In this document: piece by piece, positions 10,062-19,337 of the stretch
Numbering within the stretch: position 1 is the first letter of the stretch
How the letters are laid out: each line of letters begins with the position of its first letter
Source: Porphyra umbilicalis
Lineage: Eukaryota; Rhodophyta; Bangiophyceae; Bangiales; Bangiaceae
Reading direction: 5' to 3'
NCBI GenBank assembly: GCA_002049455.2
Contig: KV919189.1
Coordinates: forward strand, 1 to 52,525
DNA: 52,525 bases
Translations under genes and position numbers: made by a program
Notes under the pieces: generated by a model
Told to the model about the DNA's origin: nothing
What the model saw: only the letters and a program-made list of their open reading frames with translations
Database searches by the model: none

Positions 10062-10482
10062 GGTCCAGAGCAAGTAGCCCCTACAAATGACTCCGCAAAC
10101 GGCCTCCATTCCTTGATGTCATGTGTCTTGTTGCACGAATATTTAGGACGTTGGTACGTAGTTTAAGGATTTTAATATACTTTAGTCGTCATGGGAGCTT
10201 ATTCGGATATTTCTGCTGCCGGCAAGCGGCCGCCAGCGACCTGTGGACGGCGAGCGACGGCCGCTGTGTGGCCGACAGGCGGCCCCCAGCAGCCACCCCG
10301 CTTCTGTCAAACGCAGGGAGCACGCCCACAAACCAGCGACGTCACTGCGCACGCTCTCGACAGCTGACCGTCCGTACCGCGCTGACCCGATCTTGTTCCA
10401 CCCCGCTATTCTCCACACCGCAACCCCCCCTACGCGCCCCCGACACCTCAATACCCCTGGTGCATCTCTTCCTACCACGACA

Positions 10483-10877
10483 ATGGAGGCCGACCCCACC
10501 AACGGCGGTGTGGTGAGCCCCTCTCTCCGTGGGGCTCTTGTGCCCGCCACGGAGGGCTCGTCTATCCGTGCGGGCGCGGCCGCGGCAGGCATGCCTGACA
10601 CGCCTTCTGTTGCAGCTCTCCAGGCCTATGGGCCCCGCGCGGTCATCCCGGGCGCGGCGCCAGTCTGCCCCGAACGGTTTGGGTGCGAGCTTCTGTCGGC
10701 ATCATTGTATTTATCTCATATTTGTTGTAGGGTTTCTTCTTGCTCGGAAACAGGATGTCGTCCGAATATGTGAAAAACTACTTCGCAGCTGTTAGACATG
10801 ATGGTCTGGGTAGGGTGCTACCTTTGTGGCTTACCCCAGGCGTTCTGCGGGGCCGCACTGTAGTACCCATGACCTAA
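10483..10877 (+). CDS. Small two-exon gene candidate, 58 residues
   Basis: Not recognised. The ATG at 10483 sits in a favourable acaATGg context. After ten codons a strong donor GTGAGC begins at 10513. A pyrimidine-rich acceptor ending tttgttgtag lies at 10721-10730. Joining the two in phase 0 gives an exon of 48 codons (10731-10874) and a TAA at 10875-10877. The exon-2 peptide looks globular (contains SSEYVKNYFAAVRHDG and RVLPLWLTPGVLRG). The intron of 218 nt matches the size of the helicase and recombinase introns elsewhere in the window. Alternatives: translation starts at the ATG inside exon 2, exon 1 reads through without splicing, or this is the 5' remnant of a longer or mobile gene. 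Confidence 0.35.
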
Positions 10878-11077
10878 AGGCCAGCGAAATTGTTCTCCCA
10901 GTTATATGACAGGGTGTCATACAACCGGAGCGCATATGGATATTGACTGTATATGCAGAATACCACCCCTCGTTCAAGGGCTCAAGGTTGCACATCCGGC
11001 AGGTCGGATTGAACGGTAAAGCTGAAACTTACAGGCTGCACATCCGCCCGAAGAGATGTAAGCCCCCCATGCAAGCA

Positions 11078-11163
11078 GCCCTTGTCTGGAAGCGATCCCA
11101 GGCAAGGAGCCCTTGTCTGGAAGCGACCCCAGACAACAGCCTGTGTCTGGAAGCCAATGTCTG
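11078..11163. repeat. Three tandem 30-31-bp units
   Basis: Three direct units start at 11078, 11109 and 11139. The first two share gcccttgtctggaagcga; the third reads gcctgtgtctggaagcc. The third is the most diverged. No coding role is seen. Confidence 0.7.
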
Positions 11164-11474
11164 ACCTCCGCGCCCAACGCAGCAGGTGTCTGTGTCTCTG
11201 TGCAACCCACGTTCGTGATGGAATCCCTACCATTGCGCCTGCCCCCGACTGACCACCGATTTCTGCTTGTCGCGCGCAGCGACCGCCGCCCCCCTCCCGC
11301 TCTTTCCTCGTATGCTCTTCGAATGGCCGCCACCTGCACCATTCACTGTTTTTTGCCCCTGGTGTATGAAGAGAAGAGAAAGCTCCATTTTTAATTCGTA
11401 TACAAGAGGAGCGTGAGAGTGAAGCAGCATGCGCACCAAAGAAAAGAAGGAAGGACACACCGACCCAAAAAACA

Positions 11475-14400
11475 TTACACACGCGCACTCGGTGGAAGAG
11501 ATGGGGCTTTGTACCCACAACAACGGCACGGGTGTCGGCGGAAGTAGTCCGCGCGCAGGTCAAAATTGGTCGGCAGGGTGACGCGGGGCTTGGTGGTGGC
11601 CTCTTTGTTGAGCGCGACACCGCCCGGTTGCGTCGCCCGCGCGGTATCGCTGGCCGCTGCCACCGCCAGCGCCTCCTGTTGGAAGAAAGAGCGCGACTCG
11701 GCAAAGGAGTTCAAGACGCTGGTCTGGTAGCACAAGACGGCCAGGTAGCCGTACATCCCCGCTCCCCGCAGAATCGCCTCCATCCTTCGGATCGACGCGT
11801 TCCGCTGCTCATGTGTCAGGGTGTTCTTGAAGTCCAAGTCGCCTTACAAGTTTGCGTTGTAAAAGTGCGAACACGTATGGTTGCAGACGTGGAAGCGATC
11901 CGACACAACCGACAGGCCGCGGAGCATCCACGGGAGCTTGGCCATCGCGCACCGGACGACGCCACAGGCAAAGTCGTAAAAGAGGTACCGCGGCAGCCGA
12001 GGAAAGCGGGTGAGGAGCGCGTTTATCAGCACCTGTGGACTCTCTTTTCGGTCGAGAACAACGATGCCCAGGATCTTGGGGTGCGTACATGCGCAGCACA
12101 ACGTCAACACCCCGTCCGAGTACTTTTCTGACGAGTTGTAACCCTTTTCGCAGGTGCCACAGGAGGTCTTGTCGCCCTTATCGAAGGGCTCGGCACGGCA
12201 CTGGTCCCTCCCGGGCGTGTACACGCCCGTCGCGCTTGTGCTCGAGGACGCGCCGGGGTAGCGCTCCTTGAAGTAAGCGACCATCTGCTCGTCCGTCGCA
12301 TTATCGTTGTCGAGGTATCGGGCCATGTACTCGTGGCGGTCTTTAACCTCACCTGCAAAGTCAGCGTAGAAAGAGCGGGCGCACGAGACGGCGTCATAAA
12401 ACACGTCAGCGATGGCACCTGCGAAGGCGGGCTTGGTGTCGAATAGGAGCGCGGCCGCTTGCAGGGCGACCATGATGTGCCTCAACTCCAAGAGACAGAT
12501 CGCGGAGCGCGACTTGGCCGCCCTCTCGCAGTCGCGAGAGGTCGCCTCCCCCACGACCATTTCGATACCATAGCGCGGGTTGCCAGACCGCAACACGCTG
12601 CAAAGGTCCTCGAGGCCGCCGAAGTGCCTGACTTTGATGCTGGCGACGACCGGGTCTAGCGTAAACGCCAGCCCCATTCGGCAGATGTGGTCCACGTCGT
12701 TGGAGTCGAGCACCTGCATGTATGGCTGCAACAGCGGCCGAGGAATGTTGAACGCCGGCTCGTCACCGGGCTTAACGTTGACCTTGCGGGCCTGCCCGCG
12801 CTTGCGACAACGTGAATTGGGTGGGCGCGCCCGCCCGCCGCCGGTATCCTCCTCAGCATCCGCGTTGGCACCTGCGCCGCCTTGTGCCGCTGCTGCGGCG
12901 GCTGCACGCTCCTTCTCCACTTCCAGCTTGCATTCCTCGTACAGGGAAACCGCGTCGGGGTTTGCGGCGCGCCAGGTAGTGATGTACTTGGTCAATCGCA
13001 CCGCACAGGCGGCGCGGCGCTGCCGCTCCTTGATGGATTTGACTTGAGTTGTACGATACGCCTCTAGCAACGACTCGGCGAGAGGGAGGGCCGCAGCGTC
13101 CACGCGCCAGACCAATTTCAAAATTGTGCGGATGCTGGTCGTTGCCGACGCCTCGGAGACAGCCCCGTCGCTGTCGACATGATCACCCACGGGAGAAAGG
13201 CAAGACAGGGCCAGCTCCACGGAGCGCAGCGTCCGTTCAGACACCGCGACGGGGTCGTTAAGGACAAGGGCGTGGCGCATTATACGCCGCGCCTGCTCGC
13301 CCACGACCAAGGACCCCTGGCGGCGCTTCACGTTGACGGCGGGTACCACCTCGCACACATGCTCGAACGAGAACGGCTGTGAGTTGGCGTCAAACTCAAG
13401 GAAAATACAATCCGACGTGACGACGAGGTAGCGCCCCGATGGCAGCTTGCATGTAGAGTAATCGTAAAAACTCCTGTCGGGATCAGTGACCGACAAGCGC
13501 ATGAAGGCCAGGATGATTTCCCGCAAAGTGTCAAAACAGCGCGACTTGGCCGTTGGCGGGAGCAGCCCGGCCGACTTGAGGCCCGCCCAGTCGCTGAGGC
13601 ACTGCAACAGGACGTCTGAGATGTGGGTCCCCGACCGCACAAACTCAGAGCACTTTCGCGCACACGCCACCGTGCTCGACGACGTCCAGAAGAGCAGCAC
13701 GACACTATCCTCCCGGCCGTCGCGTGCGCATATTTTACCGCAGTTGGTGCACCGGCGTCGCATCACACGCATACTGCACGGCCCCAATGTCGAGTGAATA
13801 ATGCCGGGGACCGCCGAGGCGGTTTCGAGCGACACGCCCCCGATATCCGCACCGCAATAGGAGCCGACGGTGGGTGCCGCAAGCTCAAACACACCGCCCC
13901 AGCGCGCGTGCTCACCAACCCGCGTGTCAAGCGCAATCGCCTTCGGGCAGTTGAAAAGCGACAGCCACTTGGAGGAGACCGTTGAGCGAACGCAGGCAGT
14001 GCACGTCAACTGCTCTGGCATGTTGCTGTGGGCGACGCGGTACTGCTCGGCAGGTTCGTGTGGGAGCACCCCCGCACGCCCGAGAGCGGGCAGAAGCCGC
14101 AGGATACGCCTCTCTTGGGCAAGTGCACCGGCACTGACACCGGCACACCACGGTGCAAAAACACGACAACGACAATGTCCTTGTAAATGCGCCACACAGG
14201 CGACTCTTCGTCGATCAGGTCGACCTCGTTGGGGACGGCGTGGGTGTTGGCCGCCATGGAGGACTGCAGCCACGACTGCACGATGGAAACCGGCCGCTTG
14301 AGCGCCGAGGCCATCTGCTCGATGGCGGCGGCAAACACGTCCGTGTGCCCGCAGCTGCTTTCCCGGTTGAGGCTGACGTCTGCGTTGTACACATCACTGC

Positions 14401-15485
14401 CCACCCACGTGCACCTGACCGAGGAGTCCGGTGAGATCCAACGGCAGCAGCTGCTACTCTTGCCTTGGTCCGTCTTCCCCCACAAGGAGAACCGCGCAAC
14501 CACCCCAAACAAGTACGGCATTGCCCACACCTCCTCCTTGCCGACAGCGCTCCTGCAGGATGCCACGAGCACTGCGAGGGCCCGGCGGTCGTCGAGAGAG
14601 ACGTCTTCAAGCGCCGGGTCTTCAGGCAGAATGGGCAATTCGCGGAGATAAAGGTCCTCAGACAGAAAGCGCAACAAGCCACGAGAGAAAATTTCGCGAG
14701 TTCTTACCAGGGGTTGTCAGAATACGGTTTTTTGGCCGTATCCGGGCCAGAATACGGATATAATCCGGAATATGTCGCAGAATATTCGTCCATGATTGTC
14801 CATTGAAAAAAAAAAGACCACCTACGGGAAGCTCTGGACGTCACTATGTCAATATCCCGAGCTGCTGGCGCAAATAAATGTCGAATATTGTCGTTTTGTT
14901 TGCAATTACAGTAGTCCAAGATATCGGATATTTATCCTGACAACCCCTGGTTCTTATGCCAGTACCTTCGGGCCGCGCGCCCATTCCTGCCGCGCCACCG
15001 CCACGACGCTTGTTGGATTCGGGCTGGCTTGCAGCGGGAACCGACTCGCACCCGTCCCTCCCCGACCCACCTCCATCGTCCGCGCCGTCGGGGAGCACCA
15101 CGGAAGGAACCGCATCAGCAGCCACTGACGCACAAAAATCGAGTATGCCAGAGCTATGCGAGTCGGGCCACTGCACAGAGGATCCGCTGTCAATGTGGGA
15201 GCAAAGAGCAACTGGGTCATCCCCATTGAGCGCTTCCTCCGCAGATACAAATATTCCAGCGAGGGACGGGAAGGTCGACATCGGTAGCTTGGAGGAAGAT
15301 TCGTGACGCTGCGGGGGGTGCAGCGGCACGACACGCGGTCTGCAGGTGCTGGTTGCGTACTCCAGATCTTTCTCGAAGAGAGAGTATACCCACTCGTAGG
15401 GCGGCGGCCCTGTTCTTCCCTTTGATGCAGGTGAAAGTAGGAAAACAAGCAAGAGCAGATCGGAAAGCGAAGAAAGGACCACCAC
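11475..15485 (-). pseudogene. KDZ-type transposase gene, broken by MITE, frameshift and stop
   Basis: Read from 15485 down to 11475. The core has the KDZ (Kyakuja-Dileera-Zisupton) pattern: a SDCIFLEFD segment, cysteine-pair clusters (CTNCGKIC; CGTCEKGY...CCAC), then LFYDFACGVVRCA, SDRFHVCNHTCSHFYN and THEQRNASIRRM, which would supply the acidic and His residues of an RNase H-like transposase. Three lesions are visible. A MITE splits the 5' part (14707-14950); removing it with one target-site copy (250 nt) puts both sides in the same frame. A shift equal to one missing base lies between 14042 and 14068. An in-frame TAA occurs at 11846-11844, just before the EQRN region. The translational start is uncertain: the first residues after 15485 are hydrophobic and could be intronic, and an intron instead of the frameshift is possible. 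KDZ enzymes move large DNA transposons; this copy is probably dead. Confidence 0.8.
14707..14950. mobile_element. 244-bp MITE with 14-bp TIRs and 6-bp TSD
   Basis: The ends are perfect inverted repeats, ccaggggttgtcag (14707-14720) and ctgacaacccctgg (14937-14950). They are flanked by the direct duplication ttctta at 14701-14706 and 14951-14956. The interior is AT-rich compared with its surroundings and has no ORF of note, so it is non-autonomous. It sits inside the KDZ transposase gene. The superfamily is not identified; the 6-bp duplication could be longer or shorter if flanking bases match by chance. Confidence 0.92.
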
Positions 15486-16018
15486 GACGGTTAAAATACT
15501 GCGACAAAGGTCCCAGTGGACAGTGTGCTACCACCGCGTCACTTGCCGCGCGGCAGAAAGGAAAATAGGGCACCCCTGTCATACGTCACGAAATGAACCC
15601 ACACATCCCAGACAGCCGGTCCACGATTGGAGCTTCGAGTCAGAGGAAATAGGCGATGTAGGCGTGCCGCTGTACCGTACCGTCCAGGGTGTACAACGCC
15701 GCGACCGAACAGGAGCGGCACGACGAAGCAGGCGCGGCGCGACCGCGCAGAAGCGGCATGAAGGCGCTGGGGCGGCGTGACATATCAGGGGCAGCGCGAC
15801 GGAGCAGCGTCACCGTGACGGCGCCGGCGCGGCGCGACGCAACGCGAGCCGCGGTACGCGTCACGAGGCGCTCGATACCGCGACGAGCTCGTGTCACACC
15901 ACGAGCAATGCGCCAACGCACAATCGGCGCGGCACTCCACGAGCGACGTGTTGCACCACGAGTCGCGCGACACAACGGGCGCGGCGGACTGATCTACGAT
16001 GCGACCGCGACGAAGAAG
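15486..16018. other. gcgcggcgcgac-rich stretch, no gene seen
   Basis: Between about 15690 and 16000 the DNA is dense in short gcg/cgc words such as gcgcggcgcgac. The + strand frame that stays open gives Arg/Ala-rich sequence of simple composition. No gene is called before the ATG at 16019. Confidence 0.3.
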
Positions 16019-16279
16019 ATGGCGACGGCGGTGGTGGTGCAGGCGGATAGCAGGGCGCTACTTGAGCGCCACCTCACTGTACCTTCTGACAATAAACTCC
16101 TTCACATAATGGGACCAGAATCGTCTTGGGCACACGCAAGATATCAGATATCCCACGCGATGCCCATTCAGTGGACTGTGAGGTACTGTTATGCAAATCA
16201 CAACGCTCACAGTGCACTATTTGACTCCATGTGTAGAAGAAAGTTCATCTTGCGAGAGGAATTCATCCGGCAGGACTAG
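16019..16279 (+). CDS. Hypothetical 86-residue ORF with TVRYCY motif
   Basis: Not recognised. From the ATG at 16019 the frame changes from Arg-rich low complexity to balanced protein-like sequence, ending with CRRKFILREEFIRQD and a stop. It contains WTVRYCYANHN. The NLR-like protein at the start of the window has TFTVRYCYSN near residue 150, and the codons for the shared T-V-R-Y-C-Y-x-N differ mostly at third positions, which suggests common coding ancestry. It may be a fragment or final exon of a related gene, with the open frame upstream to 15689 only compositional. No splice sites were fixed. Confidence 0.3.
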   Translation: MATAVVVQADSRALLERHLTVPSDNKLLHIMGPESSWAHARYQISHAMPIQWTVRYCYANHNAHSALFDSMCRRKFILREEFIRQD

Positions 16280-16422
16280 TCGGCCTCTTGGCTTCTCGTT
16301 GCAAGTCGAAGGAAGGTGAGCGCTACCTTCTTTCCATGTCGGTGGGCCAGGCGGCAACTACGCTTACCAAAGTGCTATGACATCATCAACCACAAGAGCA
16401 TGAGAATAAGAACAATATTGAT

Positions 16423-16782
16423 ATGCGCTGCGTCGGTGTTGTGCCGACAGGGTTCCTCGTCGCCGTGGTTGTGGCGGCCGTGACGGCGCCGTTGATGGTG
16501 ACGGCGATGGCGGCCACGGGCGGTGCGACGGTGGCAGCAGCGGCGCCTCCAACGGGCGCCATCGCGACTACCCGCCCCTTCGAAGACGTCGCAGCCGGGC
16601 GGCGCTTCGGCAGCCAGTATCTGGCAGAGGCTGTAAAACTCGCTTTGGCAGAGGCTGCGGACATTGTCTTGCCCGCGGCGGCCGACACCGCATCCCCTCC
16701 ACGAGTAAATGTTCCCGCCCCCTGCTACCCTCGCGGAGAGCAGCCTCGCCAACCCCTTCACTACCGCTACCACCCGACATGA
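16423..16782 (+). CDS. Hypothetical ORF with signal-peptide-like start
   Basis: A 119-residue ORF whose first 45 residues are strongly hydrophobic (MRCVGVVPTGFLVAVVVAAV then Ala/Thr-rich), like a signal peptide or anchor. It is followed by an amphipathic stretch LAEAVKLALAEAADIVL and a Pro-rich tail. No family is recognised. GC-rich repeats can mimic such hydrophobic runs, so this is tentative. Confidence 0.18.
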   Translation: MRCVGVVPTGFLVAVVVAAVTAPLMVTAMAATGGATVAAAAPPTGAIATTRPFEDVAAGRRFGSQYLAEAVKLALAEAADIVLPAAADTASPPRVNVPAPCYPRGEQPRQPLHYRYHPT

Positions 16783-18055
16783 AAAGCACCTGACAACGTT
16801 TTCCCGGCGAGTGGCGCTGCTACGCCGACAAGCCGACGCACATGCGCCCATGTCCAACGTGCCGTGACTGATGAGCACGCCCCCGCCGTTGTCGTGGCGG
16901 GGCTCCGGCTGGGAGCGCGGTGGCATGGGGAAGGCCGCTAAAGGTGGCAGGGCGGCTGCGGTGGCAGATGATGTCAAGTAAACGACAAAGATGCAGCGGC
17001 GTCTCCGGGCGTGAACCCTGGCGAAGGTGGTGGTGGCGGCAGCGGCTGAGTCAGCTGTTGCTTCGACGGCGGCGGTAGAGGCCTGCAGCGATTTTTGTGG
17101 CGGCAGTTCCATTCCGAAGGGGGCGTTGATACCCGCCTCAGACGCCGTCCCGCGCTGCTCTCCGCCTCCGCGCACATCACCGGCGCACCGCTCTCATCCG
17201 AACAAGATACCAGCTGGCTGGTCTGCTCCCACCCTGGCGGGAGGCGAGGTGTCATCGTCGCGCGTGGTGGCCGCGTCGGCGTGCTGACTGGCAACAGGCG
17301 CGCCCTCATTCCGTCGTGGATCGGACCGGTTGTGTTGAGTGGACCCTGCTCTAGTCCCCGAGGCCATAGTCTCCGCGTCGGACGAGGTCTTCTGCGTCAT
17401 AGACGGCCTGGCCCCACCCACAAGCTCTCTGAATCGGGCCGGCTGTGGCAGCGGGTGCTGTTTTACCCACCGTTGAAGCGGGGGCGGCGGCGGGTGTCCA
17501 AGTCCGGCGCCCCCCAACCACACCGGCTGGGTGACCGCACCAGCCGGATTGGGGGGGCGCTGCTGGTTCTCCGTGAAGTGCACTCCCTCTCAACGGCAGC
17601 AGTGGCGACGGCGGATGGCTCACCCCTGCCGCCACAGCTCCCACGGATAAGGGTTGTAGACGGGGAGAGGGCGAGCGAGAAAAGAAGGGCACACAAGGTA
17701 CCATTCTCGCCACCGCAGCAGTGTTGAGGTGGGACCCAGATGCTGACAGTGGCGACCTTCGCCCGGCGGCCAGCACCCGCCTTGTTGGCAGTCACTCACG
17801 AGCTGCGCCGGACGGCCGTGGACGCGGGGGGAGCGGCCGGCCAGCCGTTTCTCGACGGCGCCCGCCCGGCCCCTCCCCCGGCGCCCGTGACGTTCGCCGC
17901 CCGGGGCCACCAGCGGCCACCGTTGCTTCGTTTGTGTCAGCGGCGACATCGCCAGAGCCAAGGACGGGCGGCGGCGGGCAGCGCCCGGCGCACCGAGTGA
18001 ATGGCCAATTTGCGCGGGCATCGGCGCCTGCCAGCAGCGTGGATGGGGCTGTGGC

Positions 18056-18087
<32 letters not shown>

Positions 18088-18112
18088 CTGCAGGGGCAAC
18101 AACGAGCTCGGA
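16783..18112. other. GC-rich stretch, no firm gene
   Basis: Both strands carry overlapping open frames of simple Arg/Ala/Pro/Ser composition. No motif is recognised. The last part (about 18045-18100) is a GGC/GCG run that reads as poly-Gly in the frame of the following ORF. Confidence 0.3.
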
Positions 18113-18301
18113 GTGCTCGCCCTGTCCCCCCGCGGCATGCTCCGCGTCGCGTCCTGGAGAACAATGGGCAACGACAGCGTTCTCGCCACATACCCTGTGA
18201 CTATAGCAGTACGGAAGGTCGAATTGGGCGACCTTGGCGACCGCTTGCAGCTGGTAAGGGCGCTGTTCGAGGCGCAGCTGCTGATCGGCTTCACCACATG
18301 A
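18113..18301 (+). CDS. C-terminal coding-like ORF after a poly-Gly run
   Basis: Not recognised. The frame is open upstream through a GGC run (Gly-rich) and then becomes balanced and amphipathic: ALSPRGMLRVASWRTMGND, then YPVTIAVRKVELGDLGDRLQ and LVRALFEAQLLIGFTT before the stop. The first in-frame ATG is at 18137. The arrangement, a Gly-rich linker then a short globular segment, resembles the N-terminal layout of the NLR-like protein at 248. It could be a terminal exon or gene fragment; no upstream exon was identified. Confidence 0.28.
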   Translation: MLALSPRGMLRVASWRTMGNDSVLATYPVTIAVRKVELGDLGDRLQLVRALFEAQLLIGFTT

Positions 18302-18968
18302 CCTGGTGGTAGGGGGGCCGATCGAAGCCGGGTCGTCGCCGTTGCGCGGGCGGTGGTGGCGGTGGTGAACTCGGCGGCAATTTATAGTCATTATTCGGGT
18401 AAATGCGCCCCGTTTGTATCCGCAGTGGAACCGAACGGGCCGACAGAGGCACCTCAGAGCCCGAAAGAGAGTGAACTTAGAGCTCGAAAGGGAAATAAAT
18501 AGCGGGCAAGAGACTTGCACCGAGTGTCCTGACTTAGCTATTGCATTCAAAGTTGCCAATCAGGTTGTCGTGTTAGGCGGGCCGTCGGACACTAGTGTAA
18601 CCACGCCAGTCTTGCCGGTGCCACTTGGCGCCGGTGAAGGGGGTCGCCATCCTCCTTCGCACACGCTGAGGAGGAGGAGCCCCCCACCCCGACGGCAACG
18701 TGTGCCCCGCGTGTTCCCGTGTTTGCTGGCGGCTCGGCGGCCGGCGGTTTGGCCGCGACGTCGGCCGCGGTGCTCTTTTTGGCGCCCTCTGGCGCCGCCG
18801 CGGCGCGTATTTGTGTCCCTGTTGGCTCTCTGACTACGCCCTCCCCGGTGCTTGGACCTGGGACGGGCGAAGCGGCCCCTTCCCCCCCCTTGGGCGCCGG
18901 TTACGGGGGGGGGGGGCTGTTTCCCCCTTTGAGGCGGGCGGCGGTAGGCCGGCCGGCTGCCACCCTAA

Positions 18969-19337
18969 CGTCTGTCCCTGTTCGTGGGTTTCCTGGTGGT
19001 CGCGGCGGCGGTGCTCAACCTCACGGCGGCCAAAGACAAGATTGTGCTCGACCTCGACTTCCTCAATATGCCTCTGAAGACGGCGGTCGTGGGGCTGTTG
19101 GGGGTGGTGCGGTTGGTGTTGGTGTGCGTATCGGCGGCGGGGATGTTGTCGGTGCTGCTGCGGTGGCCGTTGTTGGTGGTTCTCCTGATTCAAGGCGTGT
19201 TGCTCTCTCTGCTGCCGCTCCTTCCCCCACTACTGCTCATCTCCTCGCTGTCGGTAATTGGACGCTGTTTTCTCGTGGTGGGCGCCGTCGTGGACGCGGA
19301 CCTGGGGGTGTGTCAGCGGCTCCCGCTGGTGGACTGA
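18969..19337 (+). CDS. Hydrophobic ORF, possible membrane protein fragment
   Basis: The frame opens after a stop at 18966 and has no clear ATG start. It reads FLVVAAAVLNLTAAKDKIVL, then LDFLNMPLKTAVVGLLGVV, and three or four strongly hydrophobic segments (VLVCVSAAGMLSVLL; PLLVVLLIQGVLLSLLPLLP). It could be part of a multi-pass membrane protein. GTG/CTG-rich repeats can produce the same pattern, so confidence is low. Confidence 0.15.
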   Translation, partial: RLSLFVGFLVVAAAVLNLTAAKDKIVLDLDFLNMPLKTAVVGLLGVVRLVLVCVSAAGMLSVLLRWPLLVVLLIQGVLLSLLPLLPPLLLISSLSVIGRCFLVVGAVVDADLGVCQRLPLVD

